DNA of 24,129 nt from JANNXY01 sp964472605 (GTDB lineage Bacteria > Patescibacteriota > Minisyncoccia > Phycocordibacterales > CAIZIN01), in assembly GCA_964472605.1 (NCBI GenBank), contig CAYYLG010000008.1:1-24129 (forward strand), read 5' to 3'. Position numbers and translations under genes: made by a program. How positions within the stretch are numbered: the first letter of the stretch is position 1; the number at the start of each line of letters is the position of its first letter. Below the pieces are notes generated by a model. That model was not told where the DNA came from and searched no databases. It worked only from the letters and a program-made list of their open reading frames with translations. Below, piece after piece: positions 13,952-20,130 of this stretch.

Positions 13952-15640
13952 TTAGCTATTTTGTAAATCCGTTGACAAGTCCACTACACGTTCAAGTTCC
14001 TCTAGGGTAGTCATACCATTTAGAATTTTGATCACACCATCTTGGCGCATATCAATAATTTTTTGTGCTTTTGCAGCAGTTTTTATTTCGCGCTCACTTG
14101 GATTTTCTTTTACCACTTTTTCTACTTCACCATCCATTAATACTCCTTCACAGACAGCTATGCGTCCCTTGTATCCAGTAAAGTTACAAACTTCACAACC
14201 TACAGCTTCGTAGATAATCTCCTTTTGCTTTGGAAGTTCTTCGGGAGTTACATCGATTAATGCATCGTCAAAGAATTTCTTTTTATTTTCTGGTATTGTA
14301 ATTTGTTTTTTACATTCCTGACACAAAGTTCTAACGAGACGTTGTGCCATTGCGAGGCGTACAGCAGAAGAAATGATTTTTGAATTAACTTCTAGATCAA
14401 TGAGGCGAGGGAAGGCACCTGGTGCATTGTTGGTGTGAAGTGTAGAGAATACAAGGTGACCAGTAAGAGCGGCATCTATTGCAGTAGATGCTGTTTCACT
14501 ATCTCGAATTTCTCCAACCATTATCACATCTGGGTCTTGGCGAAGTGATGCACGAAGTCCTGATGCAAAGGTGTAACCTTTTTTCGGATCAACTTGAGTT
14601 TGAACTATTCCAGGCAAATGGTATTCGATAGGATCTTCAATTGTAATTATCTTTACTTCTGGAGAATGGATTTTGCGAAGCACAGCATAAAGTGTGGTGG
14701 TCTTTCCAGATCCTGTAGGTCCTGTTGTTAGTATCATTCCATTTGGACGCTTAATCTCCTCTAGAAGGATAGACATGAGTTTAGGAGGAAATCCTAGTGC
14801 TTCTAATGGAACTTGAATTGATTTTGGGTTAAGGATACGAAGTACGATCGATTCGCTATATGCTCCCGGTAGCATTGATGAACGAATTTCAATATCTGTA
14901 TCATTTAGTTTTACTGTGAATCTTCCATCTTGAGCAGAGTTACGAATATTTAATTTCATTCCCGAAAGAAGCTTTATACGTGAAAGTATGAGGAAGAAAG
15001 TATCTTTATCAAATTGAAGTATATCTTGTAGCACACCATCAAGTCTGTAGCGAAGTCTCACATAAGCCTCCTCTGGTTCAATGTGTATATCTGATGCGTT
15101 TACTGCGAAGGCTCCAGCAAGAATGATTTCAAGTATTCTAGAAATACGAAAACTCTTTTTCTCTTTCAAAATATCATTAACAATATTTTCAACATCTTTT
15201 ATATGCTTTACGGTGTTTATGATGTTGTTAATCTCATCATTTGAAATATCGAGTGATCCAGCCCTTGTCTCTGAAGTAAAAGTTACATCTTTATATCTAT
15301 CCCAAGAACGCTCAAGGCTTTTTGTTGAGACAATAAATAAAGCTGGTATGTAACCACGGCGCTCCAGGTCTTGAACTAGTGCCATGGTGTCGGCTTTTTG
15401 CGGAGAAAGAATTGCAATTTGGATTTTTTTTCCAATCATGTTGAATACCGCAATTTTTGCTTTGCGAGCTTCATCTTCAGGTATAAGACGCAATGCATCT
15501 GTACTTATAGAAATACGAGAGAGATCCGCGTAGGGTAGACCATATCGTTCAGCAAGAATTGTCGCGAGATCTTCCTCCTCTCTTTCTTGGAAGTTTTTTA
15601 ATTTTTTATCTGACTTATCGTCATCAAATAGAACTGGCAT
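13952..15640 (-). CDS. pilB: Type IV pilus assembly / type II secretion ATPase PilB (GspE family)
   Basis: A complete 562-residue extension motor that powers pilin polymerisation at the inner face of the membrane. It has an N-terminal GspE-N domain (about 25-130) and the ASDIHIEPE motif (182-190). The ATPase core has Walker A GPTGSGKT (307-314), the Asp box IEDPIEYHLPGI (334-345), Walker B region RQDPDVIMVGEIRD (367-380) and the His box TGHLVFSTLHTN (393-404). A tetracysteine zinc site is formed by C440/C443 and C482/C485. Other pilus genes (pilC, pilT, pilin) are not in this window. It is the last gene after ruvA and the MurE-type gene but also has its own promoter at the upstream gene's stop codon. 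Confidence 0.95.
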   Translation of the reverse strand: MPVLFDDDKSDKKLKNFQEREEEDLATILAERYGLPYADLSRISISTDALRLIPEDEARKAKIAVFNMIGKKIQIAILSPQKADTMALVQDLERRGYIPALFIVSTKSLERSWDRYKDVTFTSETRAGSLDISNDEINNIINTVKHIKDVENIVNDILKEKKSFRISRILEIILAGAFAVNASDIHIEPEEAYVRLRYRLDGVLQDILQFDKDTFFLILSRIKLLSGMKLNIRNSAQDGRFTVKLNDTDIEIRSSMLPGAYSESIVLRILNPKSIQVPLEALGFPPKLMSILLEEIKRPNGMILTTGPTGSGKTTTLYAVLRKIHSPEVKIITIEDPIEYHLPGIVQTQVDPKKGYTFASGLRASLRQDPDVIMVGEIRDSETASTAIDAALTGHLVFSTLHTNNAPGAFPRLIDLEVNSKIISSAVRLAMAQRLVRTLCQECKKQITIPENKKKFFDDALIDVTPEELPKQKEIIYEAVGCEVCNFTGYKGRIAVCEGVLMDGEVEKVVKENPSEREIKTAAKAQKIIDMRQDGVIKILNGMTTLEELERVVDLSTDLQNS

Positions 15641-15646
15641 GCACTA

Positions 15647-15655
15647 ATTATAACA
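15647..15655 (-). promoter_or_regulatory. Extended -10 promoter for pilB overlapping the upstream stop codon
   Basis: Minus-strand TGT-TATAAT; the hexamer (15647-15652) ends six bases before the pilB ATG and overlaps the final codon and stop of the MurE-type gene (stop at 15648-15650). This allows pilB to be made as a leaderless mRNA independently of the operon. Confidence 0.65.
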
Positions 15656-16910
15656 TCTTTTTTAATTCTTCTTCTGCAATTTTTGCATCACTCCAAGGAA
15701 TTTTTGTTCCGTTTGCTTCCATTATGTATGGATCAGTGCCTTTACCGGTTATAAGTACAGCATCACCTTCTTTTGCTAGAGAAATCGCTTTAGCAATAGC
15801 TTCACGTCTATTCATGATTATTTCTACAGGTTTGTTTTTTATTGACACTTTCATTTCATCCACAATCTTTCTCGGATCTTCATCATACGGATCTTCATTG
15901 GTTAGGATTATATGATCGCAATAGTTGTCTGCAATTTTCGCCATCTCTGGTCTTTTCCAAGTGTCTCTACCGCCACCAGTATTTCCTAGAACACAAATCT
16001 TTTTCTTGGCATGGTCAAAGGCATCATATAGAGCAATCAGTGAGTCGGGTGTATGAGCGTAGTCAACAATAACCTCGAATGGTCTATCGGATTTTATTTT
16101 CTCAGCGCGACCTGCAATGTGATTGAATTCACTTATGGATTTCTTGATTATCTCTTGTTTGATGCCGATTTCCTCAGCAACTCTTATACCTGCGAGTATA
16201 TTGTATGCGTTGAACTTTCCAATAAGAGGCGAGTTCCAGAGTTCTTTTTGGTATAGGAATTTAATACCAGTTTTATCTTCATGGAAAGCTTCAACATCTT
16301 TTAATGAGAATGTTACATGATTCTCAGCAGGAATTTGAAGGAAGTGTTTTGCTTCTTTGTCGTCTGCATTTACCACGATAGTTCTATTTGTTTTCTTTGA
16401 ATTCAAAATTTCACTAGCGATTCCAACTTTTGCGTCACGATAATTCTCGTATGAGCCATGTCTTTCTATGTGTTCTGGAGCTAGATTAGTAAATACACAA
16501 ATATTCATATCAATAAACTTATTTCTATATTGCAAATATCCTTCAGAGGTTATTTCAACTACAGCATGGGTGCAGCCAGCTTTCACTGCATCATGGATAA
16601 ACTTTTGCATAAAGAAACGTCCTGGCATAGACATTTTGTACATGTTTGCCTTTGATTCATTTCCGATTTTGAAACGAATTGTATTTGATAGTGCTGTTTT
16701 GTGGCCAGCATCTTCTAGAATTTTATTTATTATTTCAACTGTTGAAGATTTGCCTTTGGTTCCTGTGACACCAATTATAAAAAGTTTACGAGAAGGGAAG
16801 CCATAGATGATAGCTCCTGTTAGAGTAAGTAAATAATGATATGCAGGTTGAAAAAACCGATAAATCTTTTTCGGAATCAATTTTTCAGTACTACGTAAGA
16901 TTTTTTCCAT
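15648..16910 (-). CDS. MurE-type Mur ligase lacking the N-terminal substrate-binding domain
   Basis: A 420-residue ATP-dependent amide ligase of the Mur family. The ATP loop FIIGVTGTKGKSST (44-57) lies only about 40 residues from the start, so the roughly 80-90-residue UDP-MurNAc-binding domain of classic MurE is absent; a short helical, hydrophobic segment (about 10-38) stands in its place. Other marks: TSEGYL (121-126), HGSYENYRDAK with the probable carbamylated lysine at 161, VDYAHTPDSL (282-291), NEDPYDEDP (338-346) where MurE enzymes carry the DNPR-type amino-acid-selecting motif, and GKGTDPY (389-395). It probably adds the third residue of the stem peptide or a related acceptor; which one cannot be read off. 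It starts three bases after the ruvA stop. Confidence 0.88.
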   Translation of the reverse strand: MEKILRSTEKLIPKKIYRFFQPAYHYLLTLTGAIIYGFPSRKLFIIGVTGTKGKSSTVEIINKILEDAGHKTALSNTIRFKIGNESKANMYKMSMPGRFFMQKFIHDAVKAGCTHAVVEITSEGYLQYRNKFIDMNICVFTNLAPEHIERHGSYENYRDAKVGIASEILNSKKTNRTIVVNADDKEAKHFLQIPAENHVTFSLKDVEAFHEDKTGIKFLYQKELWNSPLIGKFNAYNILAGIRVAEEIGIKQEIIKKSISEFNHIAGRAEKIKSDRPFEVIVDYAHTPDSLIALYDAFDHAKKKICVLGNTGGGRDTWKRPEMAKIADNYCDHIILTNEDPYDEDPRKIVDEMKVSIKNKPVEIIMNRREAIAKAISLAKEGDAVLITGKGTDPYIMEANGTKIPWSDAKIAEEELKKML

Positions 16911-16913
16911 AAT

Positions 16914-17489
16914 TTATTGAAGTATTTTGAGGGCCTGTTTAACTTGTTCTCCTGTTGTAAGTGATTTGTCTACCTTTTTAATAGCGTCTCGAGCGTCATC
17001 TGTGGAGTAGCCGAGTGCCATGAGAGCTTCGATGGCCATGGTGCTTTCTTTTTGCTTACCGTTTCTATCTCCAGATCCTTCAGTCTTTATACCGATTTTA
17101 TCTTTTAGTTCTCTTACTATCTTTTCTGCATTTTTCTTACCGATACCAGAAACCTTGGTTAAGTAGCTCGGATCTTCTCCGAATACTGCATCCTTTATAG
17201 TCTCAACTGAGGCAGTATTCAATATCCCTAGAGCAGATTTTGGTCCTATACCACTTATGGTAAGTAGGAGTTCAAAGAAATCTAACTCATCTTTGGATAT
17301 AAAGCCATAGAGGTCGAGTGCGTCATCACGAACCGCAAGATATGTAAATAATGAGATATCTTCCTTGTTATGAGACAAATGCTCTAGGGTACTTGTGGTT
17401 ATTGCAACCTTGTAACCAACTCCAGAAACATCCAAAATCACGTATTTGAGATCTAGATGTATTACATTGCCCCGTAGGTGGGAAATCAT
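16914..17489 (-). CDS. ruvA: Holliday junction binding protein RuvA
   Basis: A 191-residue RuvA, which binds four-way junctions as a tetramer and recruits RuvB. I chose the ATG at 17487-17489 (MISHLRGNVIHLDLKYVILD), matching the family N-terminus; an upstream ATG at 17501 would overlap a TGC-TATGAT promoter box that ends seven bases before the chosen start. Domain I is an OB fold (1-65), domain II has two helix-hairpin-helix motifs (LLTISGIGPKSALGIL and LTKVSGIGKKNAEKIVREL), and domain III (about 145-191, AIEALMALGYSTDDARDAI) binds RuvB. Complete. It heads the ruvA, MurE-type, pilB series. Confidence 0.95.
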   Translation of the reverse strand: MISHLRGNVIHLDLKYVILDVSGVGYKVAITTSTLEHLSHNKEDISLFTYLAVRDDALDLYGFISKDELDFFELLLTISGIGPKSALGILNTASVETIKDAVFGEDPSYLTKVSGIGKKNAEKIVRELKDKIGIKTEGSGDRNGKQKESTMAIEALMALGYSTDDARDAIKKVDKSLTTGEQVKQALKILQ

Positions 17490-17496
17490 ACAAATA

Positions 17497-17505
17497 ATCA
17501 TAGCA
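17497..17505 (-). promoter_or_regulatory. Extended -10 promoter of ruvA, near-leaderless
   Basis: Minus-strand TGC-TATGAT; the hexamer (17497-17502) ends seven bases before the ruvA ATG. Confidence 0.5.
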
Positions 17506-17555
17506 TACTGTCTTTCTACTTGCTTTTTCCTGCACTTGGTGTTAATTTAAGCCAC

Positions 17556-17822
17556 ATGCCAATTACAAAATCAGCTAAAAAAGCACTCCGTCAAAGCGAA
17601 GTAAAGCGCGTATATAACTTACGTCGCAAGAAGAAGATGGATGATGCTGTAAAAGAAATTAAAAAACTCATAGAAGGTAAGAAGGTGGCAGAGGCTAAGA
17701 AGCTTCTCCCAAAGGCTTACCAAGCAATCGACAAGGCTACTAAGGGTAACACCATAAAGAAGAACAAAGCTTCTCGTGCCAAGTCTCAAGTATCAGCAAT
17801 GATAAAGAAAGCAGAAAAATAA
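17556..17822 (+). CDS. rpsT: 30S ribosomal protein S20
   Basis: An 88-residue, Lys-rich, all-helical S20 that binds 16S rRNA in the small subunit. The start MPITKSAKKALRQSEVKRVYN is the family N-terminus; a longer upstream reading (from 17478) overlaps ruvA on the other strand and is not credible. Further marks are RRKKKMDDAVKEI and the C-terminal KGNTIKKNKASRAKSQVSAM. A TTGCTT-16-TTAATT promoter-like pair lies upstream. The stop codon is the first part of a perfect terminator hairpin. Confidence 0.95.
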   Translation: MPITKSAKKALRQSEVKRVYNLRRKKKMDDAVKEIKKLIEGKKVAEAKKLLPKAYQAIDKATKGNTIKKNKASRAKSQVSAMIKKAEK

Positions 17823-17852
17823 CAAAAACTCCCCAATTGGGGAGTTTTTGTT
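17821..17852. terminator. Bidirectional rho-independent terminator
   Basis: Perfect 14-base-pair palindromic hairpin: AACAAAAACTCCCC (17821-17834), loop AATT, GGGGAGTTTTTGTT (17839-17852). It begins inside the rpsT stop codon and ends one base before the convergent gene's stop. Confidence 0.93.
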
Positions 17853-17853
17853 A

Positions 17854-18111
17854 TTAGATTGCTCCAGTCATTGAGAAATGTCTCACAATATAATACATGG
17901 CTAGTATCCATAGAGTCATATACAGAACCCTATAACTTTTATTCTTTTCCCAAGTATCTACCGCATCAGGGAAAAAGGTGTATATAAGTTGTATAAATGA
18001 ATCCAGGGTAAAAAAGATTGCTGGTAAGTAAATCGGTATTTTCCAAAACCAGATTGTTAAAGCTATGTTACCTATAAGCCAGATAGGGTTACGTGATTTG
18101 AAAATATGCAT
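17854..18111 (-). CDS. Small membrane protein, unrecognised
   Basis: Encodes 85 residues from the ATG at 18109-18111. A longer reading from 18150 would run into tRNA-Arg on the other strand and across the TACAAT box (minus strand, 18122-18127), so I reject it. Three hydrophobic segments are visible: WLIGNIALTIWFW (10-22), IYLPAIFFTLDSFIQLIYTFF (25-45) and VLYMTLWILAMYYIV (about 61-75). The short loop between the last two is charged (DAVDTWEKNKSYR). No family recognised. It is divergent from tRNA-Arg and convergent with rpsT. Confidence 0.65.
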   Translation of the reverse strand: MHIFKSRNPIWLIGNIALTIWFWKIPIYLPAIFFTLDSFIQLIYTFFPDAVDTWEKNKSYRVLYMTLWILAMYYIVRHFSMTGAI

Positions 18112-18126
18112 AATATGTTGTATTGT
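18098..18126 (+). promoter_or_regulatory. tRNA-Arg promoter
   Basis: TTGAAA (18098-18103), 17-base spacer, TATTGT (18121-18126), nine bases before the tRNA 5' end. The tRNA-Ser gene has the same 17/9 spacing. Confidence 0.6.
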
Positions 18127-18135
18127 AGCGCCAAT

Positions 18136-18207
18136 GCTTCTGTCGTTCAATGGATAGGACGCAACTTTGCGGAAGTTGTAATGTAGGTTCGATTCCTACC
18201 AGAAGCA
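18136..18207 (+). tRNA. tRNA-Arg (anticodon GCG)
   Basis: All arms pair: acceptor GCTTCTG/CAGAAGC (7 of 7), D stem GTTC/GGAC, anticodon stem CAACT/AGTTG with loop TTGCGGA (anticodon 18169-18171), T stem GTAGG/CCTAC with loop TTCGATT, discriminator A. A20 in the D loop, A73 and G37 fit an arginine tRNA reading CGN codons. CCA is not encoded. Most bacteria use anticodon ACG, modified to inosine, for this codon box; here it is GCG. Confidence 0.95.
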
Positions 18208-18366
18208 CAAATGAACGCAGTGAATTGGTGCTTCTGAGGAGGTGCGGGTGTACCTCTGTGTAGGAATCGAAGCCCGATTGAGATAGATTCGAGCAAATTT
18301 TGCGAAGAATATATCCAATTGGGATACTGTTCGTGTAACGAAAGATCTCCTACCTGGAGCACAAAT
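18204..18366. repeat. Mirrored tRNA-like element behind tRNA-Arg, flanked by 9-base direct repeats
   Basis: AGCACAAAT occurs at the tRNA 3' end (18204-18212) and again at 18358-18366. Between them, GTGCTTCTG (18228-18236) and GTAGGAATCGAA (18260-18271) are exact complements of the contiguous tRNA stretch 18188-18208 (21 of 21 bases in two blocks). Looser antisense similarity to the anticodon and D arms follows (GCAAA..TTGCG, TATCCA). Several small hairpins are visible, and the whole can be closed by GTGCT/AGCAC and AGGAG/CTCCT (18228-18241/18347-18362). It is probably a degenerate inverted tRNA copy or a small inserted element. No coding content: a 71-codon frame across it is the usual tRNA-derived artefact. 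Confidence 0.6.
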
Positions 18367-18839
18367 TAAAACCCAAAATACTCAAGAACTTTTTCGAGGA
18401 TAGATTCTCGAAGCTCATCCTCCTTTATATATTGAAGTAGGTAGTTTCTAACATCCTCATGATCAACCCCTTCTATTGGAACATGTAGGAATGGCATCAG
18501 CTTCTTTTTTGATTTTATGAGTATTTGTGGGTCAGGTTTCATTAAATGCTGTTCATTTATACTAAATGACTCCAAGGTTTTGTAAGGGTAGAGAATATGA
18601 TCTATTACAATACCTCTTGGTGTTAATTCAAAATCAATCTCACGAGGATTTCTGTGGGCATGCATTGATGCAACAAATGCAAATAGTAAAATCACAATAG
18701 CAAACAGTGTGTTATTTAGTATGATCGAGATTGTTGCACTAGATATGGCAATTATACCAAGTCCCCAATACCAATCATTGGATTTTTCCTGATGAAAGTA
18801 TTCATGAGCTCGCCACTTGATAGATGAATTCAAATTCAT
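18366..18839 (-). CDS. Membrane protein with two TM helices and a PH-like cytoplasmic domain, unrecognised
   Basis: Encodes 157 residues. The N-terminus is polar (IKWRAHEYFHQEKSNDWYWG), followed by two adjoining membrane helices (about 24-41 and 44-60). The rest (about 65-157) is soluble: beta-strand-like (REIDFELTPRGIVIDHILYPY, LESFSI, QILIKSKKKLMPFLHVPIEG), then a C-terminal helix (EDVRNYLLQYIKEDELRESI). This layout is that of bacterial proteins with a PH-like domain after a TM pair, common in CPR genomes; the name is by analogy only. The start is fixed by a TATAAT box ending six bases before the ATG. The stop codon overlaps the right direct repeat of the tRNA-linked element. Confidence 0.75.
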   Translation of the reverse strand: MNLNSSIKWRAHEYFHQEKSNDWYWGLGIIAISSATISIILNNTLFAIVILLFAFVASMHAHRNPREIDFELTPRGIVIDHILYPYKTLESFSINEQHLMKPDPQILIKSKKKLMPFLHVPIEGVDHEDVRNYLLQYIKEDELRESILEKVLEYFGF

Positions 18840-18845
18840 GTAGAA

Positions 18846-18851
18846 ATTATA
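18846..18851 (-). promoter_or_regulatory. -10 box for a leaderless mRNA
   Basis: Minus-strand TATAAT, exactly six bases before the ATG at 18839. It lies in the 12-base gap before the neighbouring gene's stop codon at 18852. Confidence 0.65.
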
Positions 18852-19139
18852 CTACATGTTTTCGTGCTTGTGACTATTTTCTTGGTGTTTATGTGAATTT
18901 GTTTTCTCTGAGAATTTTTTCAAAACAAAGATGATGTAAATTAATTCCAAAAGCCCCATTGTGTTTATGAGAAGAAGGGCGATGAACCACCAGGTTTCAT
19001 TTCTTTTTGCCGCACTCCATAAAGTGTATCCTTTAAGTGCGATTACAAGAGGGAAAAGTATGAACATAATTGGAGCAAACCAAAACATTGGACCGAATGA
19101 ATGCATCCCGTATCCATATGAGCCAAATGAGTTCCACAT
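18852..19139 (-). CDS. DUF5652-type small membrane protein with His-rich tail
   Basis: Encodes 95 residues from the ATG at 19137-19139 (MWNSFGSYGYGMHSF). Two membrane helices surround the hallmark IALKGYTLWSAAKRNETWWFI, then LLLINTMGLLELIYIIFVL: a small protein family (DUF5652) that I associate with CPR bacteria, of unknown function. The C-terminus has two copies of an NSHKH-x-EN unit (NSHKHQENSHKHEN), which could bind metal. A reading from 19184 is possible, but that stretch contains a TATAAT box (minus strand) and is probably untranslated; a TAATCT box seven bases before the chosen ATG also fits. Confidence 0.8.
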   Translation of the reverse strand: MWNSFGSYGYGMHSFGPMFWFAPIMFILFPLVIALKGYTLWSAAKRNETWWFIALLLINTMGLLELIYIIFVLKKFSEKTNSHKHQENSHKHENM

Positions 19140-19188
19140 AATATTTAGATTAATGTTAATACCTATATTATAACAGAAAACCAAGGGA

Positions 19189-19217
19189 TTGATTTTCCTG
19201 TGATTTATAGCTAATAT
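19189..19217 (+). promoter_or_regulatory. tRNA-Ser promoter
   Basis: TTGATT (19189-19194), 17-base spacer, TAATAT (19212-19217), nine bases before the tRNA 5' end. Confidence 0.65.
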
Positions 19218-19226
19218 GCTCCTTAC

Positions 19227-19316
19227 GGAGGTGTGGCAGAGAGGTCTAATGCACTTGTCTTGAAAACAAGAGGGGATGAAAGTCTCCCGTGAGTTCGAAT
19301 CTCACCGCCTCCGCCA
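19227..19316 (+). tRNA. tRNA-Ser (anticodon UGA)
   Basis: Acceptor GGAGGTG/CGCCTCC (one G-T pair), anticodon stem CTTGT/ACAAG with loop CTTGAAA (anticodon TGA at 19261-19263), the long variable arm expected of serine tRNAs (about 19271-19289), T stem with loop TTCGAAT, discriminator G and an encoded CCA. Reads UCN codons, mainly UCA. Confidence 0.95.
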
Positions 19317-19327
19317 ACACGAGTTAG

Positions 19328-19359
19328 CTCGAGTGTCAATAGGTACTCGAGTGCTCGAG
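19328..19359. repeat. Three CTCGAG palindromes behind tRNA-Ser
   Basis: CTCGAG at 19328-19333, 19346-19351 and 19354-19359. The first two extend to CTCGAGT/ACTCGAG and can form a 7-base-pair hairpin with a 10-base loop. No T run follows, so it may be a processing or termination structure for the tRNA, or a binding site. Confidence 0.5.
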
Positions 19360-19385
19360 ATGCGTTAAAAATAGAGAATACGAGT

Positions 19386-19391
19386 TATAAT
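19386..19391 (+). promoter_or_regulatory. -10 box for a leaderless mRNA
   Basis: TATAAT six bases before the ATG at 19398, the same arrangement as at 11544-11556. Confidence 0.6.
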
Positions 19392-19397
19392 TTCTTC

Positions 19398-19646
19398 ATG
19401 AAATCTATTGGCCACAAACGCTACTTATGCACAGATTGTAAGAAGGATACATGGAATGAATACTACATGCTCTATAGCAGAGTATGGAAAAAAGCTAACC
19501 CAAAAGGTAAAGGCATGTTATGTATTAGGTGTGTAGAGAATAGATTGGGAAGAAAGCTAAACAAAAAGGATTTTACAAAGTTACCAATAAACACAGTGGA
19601 GACAAAAAGAAGTTTGAAATTAAGAAACAGGCTATCAAACAAATAA
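19398..19646 (+). CDS. Small zinc-ribbon protein, unrecognised
   Basis: Encodes 82 basic residues. Two CxxC pairs, C11/C14 (YLCTDCKKDTW) and C42/C45 (MLCIRCVENRLGRKLNKKDF), 28 residues apart, indicate one structural zinc site. The part between is aromatic and basic (YYMLYSRVWKKANPKGKG), and the C-terminus is Lys/Arg-rich, fitting a nucleic-acid-binding protein. No family recognised; similar small treble-clef proteins occur in phages and CPR genomes. It is followed after two bases by the phosphatase gene, so the two are co-transcribed. Confidence 0.75.
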   Translation: MKSIGHKRYLCTDCKKDTWNEYYMLYSRVWKKANPKGKGMLCIRCVENRLGRKLNKKDFTKLPINTVETKRSLKLRNRLSNK

Positions 19647-19648
19647 GT

Positions 19649-20080
19649 ATGAAAGTCTTATTCATTTGCAAAGGAAATTGGTTTAGAAGCCAAATGGCAG
19701 CAGCGATTTACAATAAGCTCACTCATTCGAGTGATGCTGAATCGGTAGGAACATATACAGGTGCCCCAGATGAGCCGGAAGGCCAGATTCTTTCTAATTT
19801 GTTTAATACGAGTCATTTTTTTGAAGTAATGGAAAAGCATGGTATGAACGTTAGAAATAACACCACGAGGCGTTTAGAGCCTCATATGCTTGATGAATAT
19901 GAGGTTGTAGTTTCCATGGCTGAAGAACCATATATTCCTCAGTTTCTAAAGGATTCAAAGAAAGTTATTTGGTTGGATATACCAAATCCAAACTATGTAG
20001 ATCAGAAAATAGCAGAAGAAACTTATGAAAAGATTTTTACCTTTGTAAAGAATCTACTTTCTAAACAAAAGCTAACTTAG
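19649..20080 (+). CDS. Low-molecular-weight protein-tyrosine-phosphatase-like protein
   Basis: Encodes 143 residues with the family fold. The P-loop C7-KGNWF-R13-S14 is the CX5R(S/T) active site right at the N-terminus (MKVLFICKGNWFRSQMAAAI). The general-acid loop is probably D110 in VIWLDIPNPN, and the HGMNVRNNTTRRL section (64-76) matches the conserved 'aGi....h.sr.l' region. The family includes tyrosine phosphatases and thioredoxin-linked arsenate reductases; the cysteine pair needed for the latter is missing, since C7 is the only cysteine, so a phosphatase is favoured. The P-loop residues GNWFRS differ from the common GNICRS. Confidence 0.88.
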   Translation: MKVLFICKGNWFRSQMAAAIYNKLTHSSDAESVGTYTGAPDEPEGQILSNLFNTSHFFEVMEKHGMNVRNNTTRRLEPHMLDEYEVVVSMAEEPYIPQFLKDSKKVIWLDIPNPNYVDQKIAEETYEKIFTFVKNLLSKQKLT

Positions 20081-20130
20081 GGAAGGGATCAACCGAGATA
20101 ATTTCTTTTTAATTTCCTGACCTGTCTACC

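Noticed and set aside
17478..17555. 26-residue N-terminal extension of S20
   Set aside because: Overlaps ruvA on the other strand and does not fit the family; the normal start is at 17556.
18147..18362. 71-codon minus-strand frame across tRNA-Arg and the element behind it
   Set aside because: It reads antisense through the tRNA (ending in the familiar GRNRTYITTSAKLR-type translation of a tRNA) and the non-coding element; it is a recurring annotation artefact.
19649..20080. Arsenate reductase (ArsC) assignment
   Set aside because: The second and third redox cysteines of thioredoxin-linked ArsC are missing; a phosphatase-like call is safer.
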